Assembly: GCA_028726465.1 (NCBI GenBank)
Contig: JAQYQB010000028.1
Coordinates: forward strand, 1-51,414
Direction: 5' to 3'
Origin: Mycobacteriaceae bacterium
GTDB lineage: Bacteria; Actinomycetota; Actinomycetes; Mycobacteriales; Mycobacteriaceae
Length of the DNA stretch: 51,414 nucleotides
In this document: piece by piece, positions 1 to 7,247 of the stretch
Position numbering within the stretch: position 1 is the stretch's first letter
How the letters are laid out: every line of letters starts with the position of its first letter
The notes under the pieces: generated by a model
Told to the model about the DNA's origin: nothing
Seen by the model: the letters and a program-made list of their open reading frames with translations, nothing else
Databases searched by the model: none
Translations under genes and position numbers: made by a program

Positions 1-71
1 TGCGACTCGATTACCAGGTTCGCGGCTTCACACCGGTACTCCGGCGTGTATTTCTTGCGCTGTTGACTCAC
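1..71 (-). CDS. IS3-family transposase OrfA, N-terminal fragment
   Basis: Only the first 23 codons are inside the window. They read VSQQRKKYTPEYRCEAANLV and onward, the typical opening of the helix-turn-helix OrfA (Transposase_8) of IS3 elements: a short basic start, then the KYTPE(Y/F) motif and an EA-LV helix. The GTG at 71 is preferred over the in-frame ATG at 80 because an AGGAGAGG ribosome site sits 9 nt before the GTG but touches the ATG. The product would bind the element ends together with OrfB, normally made by frameshifting; OrfB is not visible here. Confidence 0.65.
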   Translation of the reverse strand, partial: MSQQRKKYTPEYRCEAANLVIES

Positions 72-140
72 AATGAACATCCTCTCCTACGGACACAAGA
101 TCCGCACCAATAGGGTGTCCACTAAACGAGGGTAACCTCA
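1..140 (-). mobile_element. IS3-family insertion sequence, left end (cut by window start)
   Basis: On the minus strand the element begins at position 140 with TGAGGTTACCC, a TGA-type terminus as in many IS3-family elements. A short untranslated leader and the first codons of a transposase orfA follow. The host reading frame entering from position 237 is coherent up to about 141 and then turns into unrelated sequence, which marks the junction. The rest of the element, the other inverted repeat and any 3-4 bp target duplication lie outside the window. Confidence 0.7.
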
Positions 141-237
141 AAGTGGCTGGGGTAGCGCTGGCTGTTCCCTGCGCCCCGGAAAGGGCGATCATTAGGCTAA
201 TAGCGACTGCGGATAGCGAGCGAAAAGGTTTCTTCAT
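141..237 (-). pseudogene. Secreted protein gene interrupted by the IS (signal peptide part only)
   Basis: The start ATG at 237 has a good ribosome site (GAAGGAG, about 9 nt upstream). The first 32 residues form a textbook Sec signal peptide: MKKPF basic start, a hydrophobic core (AVAISLMIALSG) and small residues around ATASATPA for cleavage. At codon 32-33 the frame runs into the IS terminus at 140 and continues as a meaningless tail to a stop inside the element. The mature protein is therefore lost from this side. The remaining 3' part should lie left of the IS, outside the window. Function cannot be told from a signal peptide. Confidence 0.6.
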
Positions 238-622
238 GACGGCAAACTCCTTCGAGGACGGAATAGTTGAGCAGAAATTCGTTGAAGAGCTGCATTTGTA
301 CTGCTCTCAACCGGAACTTGAAAGGCTGATAAAGCGGTTTAAAAGTTCCTTCGCTCAAGAATTTCACGAATTGGATGACTTTTCTCCCGTTGCAGTGGAA
401 ACCGAAGAAGACGACTATAATCTAGCTATCGAAGCAGCAGGTAGGGGCGATTTTGAGGATCTTCGAGCTTACGTAATAAAGCAAGAGTTTGTTTTCCCTG
501 TCCGAAAAAAGAACGAGGAAGATCTCGACAAAATCAGCAATAGGGTCTTCGGGATTGTTGGAGAAACTGTTGAGGATGTCCCCTATTTCAGCTTCCTTGA
601 CCTGGAAGGGGATCGGACCTAA
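236..622 (+). CDS. Hypothetical acidic protein (possible immunity-type protein)
   Basis: The frame gives 128 residues from ATG 236. It is rich in E, D, K and F and has lower GC than the core genes, with segments such as EELHLYCSQPELERLIKRF, an acidic stretch near residues 50-60 and a C-terminal FPVRKKNEEDLDK motif. I recognise no family. The even amino-acid use suggests a real, soluble cytoplasmic protein. The start is doubtful: ATG 236 overlaps the divergent start at 237 by two bases and has only a weak AAAAGG ribosome site, so the 5' end may have been replaced. Small acidic proteins beside toxin-like domains are often immunity proteins, but here this is only a guess from context (toxin-like gene at 1035). 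Confidence 0.45.
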   Translation: MTANSFEDGIVEQKFVEELHLYCSQPELERLIKRFKSSFAQEFHELDDFSPVAVETEEDDYNLAIEAAGRGDFEDLRAYVIKQEFVFPVRKKNEEDLDKISNRVFGIVGETVEDVPYFSFLDLEGDRT

Positions 623-674
623 GTAGCCCCAGCGATTCTCCGCGTTCTGAGACGCCTGCACCACGCCTGGGTGA

Positions 675-980
675 TGTGCTCGACGCTCAAGAGCGCATAG
701 AGCGCCCCGGACGACGGGGCGGGCGCGCTGGCTGGCGTTAGCCGCGTTCAAAGTCAGCGATAACCAAGTCAGCCGCCGTCGCCGTCTGCGTCGACACCTG
801 GCGCTGCCGCGCGTACGGCTGCGCCGCACGCTTGCCCCTGAATTTTTCGTGCCCGACAGCCCCGCCCTGTACGTGCTTTTTCCCGAGGCCACCACGGAAT
901 CTCGGCAGATTGCCCGGGAGGATAGCGATTACCTGACACAGCCAAAAGCCGCCGAAAACTCGGCGGCTTTTCTATGCTGA
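675..980 (+). pseudogene. Possible 3' remnant of an unidentified gene
   Basis: An open frame without a good start codon runs from a stop at 672 to TGA 978-980 (about 101 codons). It has the high third-position GC of core genes, unlike its AT-richer flanks. Its last part reads EFFVPDSPALYVLFPEATT and TESRQIAREDSDYLTQ, which looks like real protein. The end overlaps a rho-independent terminator hairpin. I read this as the tail of a gene whose 5' part was lost by rearrangement. An accidental open frame is the alternative. No function can be assigned. Confidence 0.25.
944..975 (+). terminator. Rho-independent terminator
   Basis: A perfect 11-bp stem AAAGCCGCCGA / TCGGCGGCTTT with a 4-nt loop, followed by TTCTAT. 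It would end transcription rightwards from whatever once lay at 675-980. The A-run on its left side means it could also act on the minus strand. Confidence 0.75.
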
Positions 981-1034
981 CCACGCTCTACGAGCGCTAA
1001 GCGCTCTAGGATATGGGACAGGTGCGGGACCCCT

Positions 1035-1415
1035 GTGGTACTACGACGCGGTTGGTACACCCCGGATGCTAAAAGGGGAAAAGGGGGTCCTTGGGGCTAT
1101 GACAAGATCAGGCATAAGCACGGAATTTGGAACCTATATACGATAAACAAGTACTTTAAAGGGCTCTGCGAAGCGAGGATGGAAGGTACCGACCGTATCT
1201 ATGAAACTCCTATCTATGAGGCTGTCCGCACTAATGATGGAAAAAAGGTTGGAACTGGAAGATCATTTGAACTTCGAGCAGTAATAGAAACTACAGTGTG
1301 GGTCCCTGGAGGACTAGAGCTACGTGGAGTGAAGACAATGTTCCCGCTACGTGAGTCCAATGATGGCAGCGACGTGGTTCCCCAGTGGTTCAATATGGAG
1401 AAAAACATAGATTAA
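1035..1415 (+). CDS. Orphan toxin-like domain (possible polymorphic-toxin C-terminus)
   Basis: The frame codes for 126 residues from a GTG with no visible ribosome site, so this is probably a detached C-terminal domain. The motifs GPWGYDKIRHKHGIWNL near residues 18-34, YETPIYEA near 56 and PGGLELRGVKTMFPL near 91-105 resemble a small domain found at the tips of secreted polymorphic toxins in Gram-positive bacteria. The conserved pattern there is [WY]GYxKIRxKHG plus a late G(V/P)KTxFP. I cannot say which activity it has. An RNase-like fold is plausible from the conserved His/Lys residues, but that is inference. No RHS, LXG or signal region precedes it, so it may be a silent cassette used for tip exchange. 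Confidence 0.4.
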   Translation: MVLRRGWYTPDAKRGKGGPWGYDKIRHKHGIWNLYTINKYFKGLCEARMEGTDRIYETPIYEAVRTNDGKKVGTGRSFELRAVIETTVWVPGGLELRGVKTMFPLRESNDGSDVVPQWFNMEKNID

Positions 1416-1445
1416 AATAGGCGCGGTGAGGCAGGGGGTAAATGA

Positions 1446-1877
1446 TTAACCGTGGCCGGTTCGTGGAATATAAAGCTCTGTGCCCATCTTTTTGTCTGCC
1501 TTCGCTCTCCTCAATTCTATAAAGCGTTGAGGCGTGTTGTCGCTAACGGTTCCGAGCCATTTTATTTTATCTCCGCAACCGTAGTCTAAATCCCCGGCGA
1601 ATGGATCACCGGCAAGCTGATCTGCCCAGGCCTTGACAGCAGTATCTTCTTCCGATGAGACTCCCCCAGTACTCGGTATTGGGGGCATTTCCATGCCAAC
1701 ATACGCAAGTCCTTTCGTGGACATTACTGAGAATACGCAGTAGACGTACTGAGCCGTTCTCCAAGCTGCCCGTAGCTCGACAGCTCCGGAAGAAATGAGG
1801 TTTTCTTGAGCAAAATACCGCTTTAAAAGCGAATTCATGTAATGGGCAAAAGACGTTATGCTCCAATTATTTACCAT
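1446..1877 (-). CDS. Hypothetical protein, unknown function
   Basis: The frame codes for 143 residues from ATG 1877, which follows a clear GAGGAG site at 7-8 nt. It carries a mixed N-terminal half with AWRTAQYVYCVFSVMSTKG, a middle segment with PIPSTGGVSSEEDTAVKAWA, and a basic C-terminus. No signal peptide or lipobox is visible. It converges with the toxin-like gene at 1035 (31 bp between the stops), so the two are not co-transcribed. It could be an immunity or effector-associated protein, but I recognise no family. Its base composition is lower in GC than that of the chromosomal core. Confidence 0.5.
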   Translation of the reverse strand: MVNNWSITSFAHYMNSLLKRYFAQENLISSGAVELRAAWRTAQYVYCVFSVMSTKGLAYVGMEMPPIPSTGGVSSEEDTAVKAWADQLAGDPFAGDLDYGCGDKIKWLGTVSDNTPQRFIELRRAKADKKMGTELYIPRTGHG

Positions 1878-1898
1878 GTTTCACTCCTCGTATTCGCG

Positions 1899-2046
1899 CT
1901 ACTGACAGTCAATGCAGCTTCCGCAGTCCATACCAACTGCATAGTACCTCTTGGGGTTACCCGCAAATCTGCGAGCCCAGAAATTGCGACACTCCTTCGT
2001 AGGAGTATTGCTTCTTCCATCGTGCCAATGACCTCGGTCGTTCCAT
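1899..2046 (-). other. Small, possibly frameshifted ORF upstream of the 1877 gene
   Basis: Between the PP-loop gene and the 1877 gene there is no long frame. ATG 2046 has a GAGG/AAAGG site and opens a 29-codon frame (MERPRSLARWKKQYSYEG). Another frame over the same DNA, with no start codon, ends in GNPKRYYAVGMDCGSCIDCQ before TAG 1899-1901 and looks protein-like because of its Cys and Tyr pattern. One reading is a gene broken by a frameshift. A third frame (a start inside at ATGGAAGAAGC) runs to overlap the start at 1877. I cannot decide between them. Confidence 0.2.
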
Positions 2047-2106
2047 GTCCTTTACCTCAATTCTCTCGTAAGAGTGGAAGACTATTTCCTCGTTCGAAGG
2101 CTGTGC

Positions 2107-3969
2107 TTAGCTCTCAGCTGAACCGTTGGCTACATTCAGCCATAGCCCGCGCATCCATCGGTCGACGACGTAGAGACGCCAAATCAACTTGATCATCTCA
2201 CGTCGCGATGAGTGCGCCGGGATCTCAAGGGCAGCGCCCTTCGAGAAGTCCTCGAGGATCCGCCAAAATGTAGGCTGTGTCTTGGATTTAAGCTTCTCAA
2301 GATTCGGCGACTCTAGTAACTCGGCCGCTAATTCTCGCGCGAGCGTTTCGGTATATTCTCGTGGCTTAAGTGTCTTCAATCGTTCATCGACATACGTATC
2401 TTTGGAGTCAACAAACTCAGGAACTGCACTTTGACGCTGCTCGTAACTATCTCGGCCTATTTTTTCGTCTGCCCCTCGCGACTCAAACAACCAACTGCCG
2501 CCATTTGAAAGAGGGACTCGGTTTCCAGCGGGCCAAATAAGCTCCAGCGCCCTAAACAATGCACGTTCCGACACTTTCTCTGACATCGTCAGAGCATCCG
2601 ATACAGCTGCAACCTCGGCATCTGCAATGGGATAGGCTATTACCGCATCCCGCTCGTAGAGGTTGATATGCCCTTGAAGCCAACGTCCAGACCGGAAACT
2701 CCGTGCGAAAAGGTAAAGGTATTCAATCGATTGGTTCACAGCAACGTCGCTCGCCCACTGCTCTAGGAACTGGTTATATCCCTCTATTAGAGAATCAGCA
2801 GCAAGCCAGGTCGCTTGCCGGCGGAGCGCATTCTTCAACGACTGTGGGGTGTAGGACAACTTGTTAGCCTGTCCGCCTTTCATGAGCGGCCACTGCCCAA
2901 GAACGATAGGATCACCGTCATGCCGAGGGCTAGAACCTTCGTACAAAGCCGTGTGCGGTTCCGAAGGAGGCACACCATCGGAAAGCCTAATTATCCTATC
3001 TACCTTATCCGACGTTGCGGATAGATCAACTTCCTTAGGTGCTGTGACATGCAGTGGAGTTCCTGCTAGGGAGCACAAGGTTTGCGCCACCCTAACTTCT
3101 TCGTCATAAGGACGCCCGTAAGTCACCGCATACAGTGGAAGTTTTCGGTTACTCAACAATCCCAGGAGGATGCGGCTGTCTTTTCCCCCGCTCATGCGTA
3201 GTTGTACGTCTCCGCCGCCGAAGTCCCGAAAAGCACGCTCCGTCGCATCCTGGAGGGCAGATGCCAAGGCTTTGCCGCCTTCTTCCTCTGTATGAAACTT
3301 GTCTAACCGTGAGTGGTTCCCCGCAGGAGCATCGATAATCCGAATACGCCCAGCACGGATTTCCAAGGCCTGATCTACCGCAAGTGTTGATACCTTTTCA
3401 TAAGGCGACGCTGAACTCACGTTGTACCCAAAAAGCACGTACTCATCCAAATAATCGTCCGAAAGCTTCACATCTGCCAGGACTCCTTCGACGCGAGCCA
3501 GAGCTGCTAGTAGTGGGCGATTTGAGACCACTACGAAGTCTTCGTTCTCTGCGTAGTGCGCAGTTTCCAGAGCAGGCACGGTGTTCCAAATTGTCACGCA
3601 GTCGCGGTATCGCTCACCAAAAACTGCAACGTACGAACCCCACAGCGGGTCGGTGAAAACGAGCTTTTCGCCACGTCGGCTTACATAGTGAATCAGATCT
3701 TCGCCAACGTCTTGGCCCGAGGAATAGGCCCACCAATCCTTCTTCTTGCGTACAGAATTGGGTTCCTTGTCACGAGCCCAGGTAAGAATGGACGCCAGAC
3801 CATCAGCTCCCGGTGGTACGATTTTCGGTTCAGCTCCGTAGTGGTTACCGACCACGGCACGATAGGTTGTAAACACCCGCCGCAAAAACTCCGAGCTCTG
3901 TTTCACACGTTGCTCGGATCCGCCTTCGCGCTGGCGTTCCTTGGGGATAGCTAATAAGAAAATACTCAT
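2107..3969 (-). CDS. Asparagine-synthetase-like PP-loop enzyme without the glutaminase Cys
   Basis: The product is 620 residues, close to AsnB length. Residues 1-220 look like a degenerate Ntn-hydrolase (glutaminase) domain, with GEKLVFTDPLWGSYVAVFG near 100-118. The protein starts MSIFLL, so the catalytic Cys2 of true AsnB is absent. The C-terminal half has the ATP pyrophosphatase loop SGGKDS (about 260-265) and the following helix ILLGLL. AsnB-type domains adenylate a carboxylate and join it to an amine. Without glutaminase activity it should use free ammonia or act as a ligase on another amine. It lies 59 bp after the tandem glycosyltransferase on the same strand, so the substrate is probably glycan-linked, for example a uronic acid carboxylate (inference). 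A lasso-peptide cyclase has this same architecture, but no partner genes are present. Confidence 0.7.
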   Translation of the reverse strand: MSIFLLAIPKERQREGGSEQRVKQSSEFLRRVFTTYRAVVGNHYGAEPKIVPPGADGLASILTWARDKEPNSVRKKKDWWAYSSGQDVGEDLIHYVSRRGEKLVFTDPLWGSYVAVFGERYRDCVTIWNTVPALETAHYAENEDFVVVSNRPLLAALARVEGVLADVKLSDDYLDEYVLFGYNVSSASPYEKVSTLAVDQALEIRAGRIRIIDAPAGNHSRLDKFHTEEEGGKALASALQDATERAFRDFGGGDVQLRMSGGKDSRILLGLLSNRKLPLYAVTYGRPYDEEVRVAQTLCSLAGTPLHVTAPKEVDLSATSDKVDRIIRLSDGVPPSEPHTALYEGSSPRHDGDPIVLGQWPLMKGGQANKLSYTPQSLKNALRRQATWLAADSLIEGYNQFLEQWASDVAVNQSIEYLYLFARSFRSGRWLQGHINLYERDAVIAYPIADAEVAAVSDALTMSEKVSERALFRALELIWPAGNRVPLSNGGSWLFESRGADEKIGRDSYEQRQSAVPEFVDSKDTYVDERLKTLKPREYTETLARELAAELLESPNLEKLKSKTQPTFWRILEDFSKGAALEIPAHSSRREMIKLIWRLYVVDRWMRGLWLNVANGSAES

Positions 3970-4028
3970 TTATTTCTTTCGAGAGAGGAGACCGGTCTAG
4001 GACAAACGCAGCTTAGGTATTGCCTACC

Positions 4029-6218
4029 TTAGAAGTCTTTAGAGAGAATACCGGCCCACTGGGTGTAAATACTGTCCGTGTTCCACTTCGCCGCATTTTG
4101 ACGGGCTCTGAAGCTCATTTCCTTGAAACGTTCGAAAGAGCGGGCGGATAGAACGACTTCGGCCATTTGTGCAAGATCTTCGTAGACATTGTCACTGCCA
4201 AAGACGTCCATCGAGCCGGCACGACTCCAGACTATTGGCACAGCTCCGGAGGCCATGCCTTCGGTTGGGGCGAGGTGAAAACTTTCTTCATCACTGGGTG
4301 AAAGGACGAATCCGATTCCTCGCAACCAGGAAGCAATGTCCGTGCTGAACGGTTCGAAAACAACGTGGCTGGAAAGAAGCTCATCTTCTCGTAGGCGTGC
4401 GAAAAAGTCGAGGTATTTGTGCCTCTGTAGGTTGTCTTTCCACACGTAGGGGTAGTCCCAAGGCATTCGCCCCTTGATGTGGAGATAGTAGCGGTCGTCC
4501 TGTTGTAGTAGCTTGCTGAGCAGATCCAAAGCCTTGTCGGGGCGCTTCAAGAACGGCACCATCCCAACGAGGCCTAAGTGGTAGCGAGCATCTGGCCCCT
4601 TCGGGCGCGAAAAGTCTTTGGTGTCAATCATGTTCGGGACCACCTGGACCTTGCCGTCTAGTTCGGGAAGGAATTCAATGGTGGCCCGTCGATAGTGCTC
4701 CGAGACCGTGAGCACAGAATCAACTGCTTCTAAGTTCGCGTCGGCGAACCAGGGAGCCCGATTGCGTGTTTCGAATCCGTGGAGGCGAGCAATAAGGCGA
4801 GTATCTTCGGCCTTGTGGTTTGAATAGTACGTCAAGTTTGGGCCAGCGAACTCGCAGAAGATGACGTCGGCCCATTGGGCTAGCTCGTTGCTTTGTGCCT
4901 CATCGTGCTTGTGTAGCGACTCCCAATGGTCGAACTTAATCTCAAAGCGAGGATCCTTGAGCAGCCGAGAAAGCAGTTCGCCAGCGAATTTGAGGTCGTG
5001 GGATGCCACCAGTAGCTTCGTCGGCTCATACGCATTTTCGTCGTCTTTATCATTGCGCAAGACCATCGCGCGGGTAAAGACGTCGCGCAAGCGTTGTACA
5101 GCAGAGCTCATCGAGTATTGGTGAACCACACGCTGGACAGAGTCTTGAACCTGCGGGACTGAGCCAAGATTCGTCGCAATGGTCTCGGCTAGCAGGTCAA
5201 CGTCAGTCTGTGCGTTAACGAAGAAGGGATAATCAGCCCCCAAGAGGAGCTCATGGTCGCCATTGCGGTTAATTACCGGCGGAGTGCCGGCTGCTGCGTA
5301 TTCCAAGGCCTTTGTGGAGATCTCCATGCTGGAGTCCAGCTTTGAAGTACGCCACCCGATTCCCAGATCTGCCTCCGAAATCATGCGCAGAGACTCTTCG
5401 CGCGCGACCGCACCTACTGCCGTGACTCCGGGGTACTCCCCGCGTTGGGCAGACTCAAGTGCCTGGGCCATTCGACTACTCCAGCTCGGATCGTCCTTGT
5501 CCCGATTGATCTTTGCTCCGATGACTGTCAGGTGGGCACGCACTCCCCTCTCCTGGAGTTTGGCCGGCAGCTCCAGCATCTCCAAGGTCTTCCAGTCCTT
5601 GGCGAATTTACCCGCGTAGACGATCTCCAGTGGTCCCTCATTCCCCGCACTATCTTGTGTCATGTCGGCAAAGGCTTTGTCGGGAATCATGGGAGGAAGG
5701 AGGTAGGTTTTCCCAGGGGCCGAAGGCGCAAGGGCTTCGAAATAGGAGCGGGAAGTCTCCGTCTGCGAGAACAAGCCAGCTGAGCGAGAAGCAACGCGCT
5801 CTAGACGGTTCAAGCCATTAGCGGATAGCTTGCTCGGCGGAAATGGCAGGTCAGTGACGTAGGACCATAGGATTTCGCTAAGCCCCTGATCCTTGCAAAA
5901 TGCATTACACGCTTCGAGGCCGCGGACCACAACGGCATCAAGGCCTTCCGCAGCGTGGATTTCCTTCACGCGAGCAGCACACTGCCCAATATCGCGGACG
6001 CTAATTTCCCCGCTCGAAGGATTCGGCACGTAGTCAATGGCTACATTGTCCAAGACCGAAACCGCTGATACCAGCTTCTTGTCGGTCGGTTCAGTCTTCA
6101 AAACCAGCCAAACCTCGTCGAAGACTCGGCTAAGGACCTCGGTGATCGACATCATCCAGATGGAAGAGCCGTCAATAATATTGGGGTTAATGTCAGCGTA
6201 TACAGCAGCCTTAGACAT
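4029..6218 (-). CDS. Tandem GT-B glycosyltransferase (two GT4-like domains)
   Basis: The product is 729 residues, about twice a normal GT4 enzyme. Domain 1 (about 1-390) ends with the nucleotide-sugar site STKALEYAAAGTPPVIN. Domain 2 (about 400-729) starts with KLLVASHDLKFAGELL and has APTEGMASGAVPIVWS in the equivalent place. Both lack a signal peptide, so it acts on the cytoplasmic face on a lipid-linked acceptor. Each domain may add one sugar, or one may serve recognition only; domain 1 lacks an obvious second Glu of the E-x7-E pair. The start at 6218 lies inside the preceding gene (8-bp overlap), so translation is probably coupled. GC is lower than in genes from 7248 on. Confidence 0.75.
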   Translation of the reverse strand: MSKAAVYADINPNIIDGSSIWMMSITEVLSRVFDEVWLVLKTEPTDKKLVSAVSVLDNVAIDYVPNPSSGEISVRDIGQCAARVKEIHAAEGLDAVVVRGLEACNAFCKDQGLSEILWSYVTDLPFPPSKLSANGLNRLERVASRSAGLFSQTETSRSYFEALAPSAPGKTYLLPPMIPDKAFADMTQDSAGNEGPLEIVYAGKFAKDWKTLEMLELPAKLQERGVRAHLTVIGAKINRDKDDPSWSSRMAQALESAQRGEYPGVTAVGAVAREESLRMISEADLGIGWRTSKLDSSMEISTKALEYAAAGTPPVINRNGDHELLLGADYPFFVNAQTDVDLLAETIATNLGSVPQVQDSVQRVVHQYSMSSAVQRLRDVFTRAMVLRNDKDDENAYEPTKLLVASHDLKFAGELLSRLLKDPRFEIKFDHWESLHKHDEAQSNELAQWADVIFCEFAGPNLTYYSNHKAEDTRLIARLHGFETRNRAPWFADANLEAVDSVLTVSEHYRRATIEFLPELDGKVQVVPNMIDTKDFSRPKGPDARYHLGLVGMVPFLKRPDKALDLLSKLLQQDDRYYLHIKGRMPWDYPYVWKDNLQRHKYLDFFARLREDELLSSHVVFEPFSTDIASWLRGIGFVLSPSDEESFHLAPTEGMASGAVPIVWSRAGSMDVFGSDNVYEDLAQMAEVVLSARSFERFKEMSFRARQNAAKWNTDSIYTQWAGILSKDF

Positions 6219-7155
6219 TGAGTGTGCTCTCCTTTTCCAGATAGTTCTCTAGCTGGGCGTAAATCGCCAAGCCTTCCAACTGCGACCTATCATCTTCGCC
6301 GTCACCAATTACGTAGTCTGCTGCCTCTCGCAACGAATGTGTCAAGGTCGTGACCTCGGCTCCGGCAAGGACGAGCACAATGGCCCCTTGCTTCTTCGCT
6401 AGGTTCAATGACTCCATTAGCTCGAGGAATGCTTGCAAGCGGAAAGACTCGAGCCCGTGCGCCCACGCCCCCTTATTGAAAGCTTCTTCTTCGATAATCA
6501 CGTAGTCCTGTGGGGCAGCCACTGCGCGCCGGGTTTGATTCGGCTCGAGCGTCTCTAGGTCTACCGAATCAGACAGATCCGACATCAATTCAGTTGTCCC
6601 AATGACCGCTACACGTTTAGCCCATCGATCATCGGAGGAGTCGAAGACCGCACTGAAATTCTGATATTTATCGCTAGTTACGCTGATGGCGGCTGCCCCA
6701 CGACCGATAACTCCCGGCGCATTCGACCGCTGCACAGAGGATGCAGGGATCGCTCCGGCAGCGTATACACTTCCTGCTTCAGCTTCGAACGGCGAAGTAT
6801 TATTTGGAGCATCTGCAGGCACTGGATTTGCGGGCGCACTAGATTTGCCAGTACGCGCTTGGAGCTGTTCAATGACCGTATTTCTTTGCGAGGCCGCGTT
6901 CGAAATATGCGGATCCAGGTTCTTGAGGCGAGCATCCACCTGACGGAAGTATTGCCGAAGTTCACCCACTGACTGCTTTGCCCAAGACAAAAACCCCACG
7001 GCGAAAATAAGAGCGACAAGGCCACCGGCCAGAGCGAAGATGGTTTCCACGACGCCTTGCGGCACGACGAAAGCCACTGCAAACAGCACAAACGCCACGG
7101 CTAGAAGCAGCGTCAATGCTTTACCGTGGCGAATTTTGCCTAGAACACTCATCCT
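6211..7155 (-). CDS. Membrane-anchored protein resembling a glycosyltransferase N-terminal domain
   Basis: ATG 7155 is chosen because GGAAAGG lies 6 nt before it; a TTG start at 7188 is possible. The product is 314 residues. Two hydrophobic helices (about 14-33 and 38-58) are followed by a coiled or Ala/Pro-rich linker. The C-terminal domain (about 175-314) begins RVAVIGTTELMSDLSD and has DYVIIEEEAFNKGAWAHGL, then a helix with AFLELMESL and a strand with AIVLVLAGAE. The same order occurs in the glycosyltransferase at 14599 (FLLVESAWQGNSGAWRYQ). I infer a detached GT N-domain used as a membrane scaffold or regulator. No catalytic half is present. It overlaps the tandem GT by 8 bp, which suggests they work together. 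Confidence 0.55.
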   Translation of the reverse strand, partial: RMSVLGKIRHGKALTLLLAVAFVLFAVAFVVPQGVVETIFALAGGLVALIFAVGFLSWAKQSVGELRQYFRQVDARLKNLDPHISNAASQRNTVIEQLQARTGKSSAPANPVPADAPNNTSPFEAEAGSVYAAGAIPASSVQRSNAPGVIGRGAAAISVTSDKYQNFSAVFDSSDDRWAKRVAVIGTTELMSDLSDSVDLETLEPNQTRRAVAAPQDYVIIEEEAFNKGAWAHGLESFRLQAFLELMESLNLAKKQGAIVLVLAGAEVTTLTHSLREAADYVIGDGEDDRSQLEGLAIYAQLENYLEKESTLNV

Positions 7156-7247
7156 GGGCCTTTCCACAATTATCCAGACTAATTTCAACTGCTAATTTAG
7201 AATACACAAGGTATCTCACCCTCGTGAGGTAACTGGGGAACCTCCGT

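Noticed and set aside
1446..3969. Lasso-peptide biosynthesis cluster
   Set aside because: The AsnB-like enzyme fits a cyclase in size, but there is no RRE (B1), no transglutaminase-like protease (B2) and no clear precursor. Its flanking genes are glycosyltransferases.
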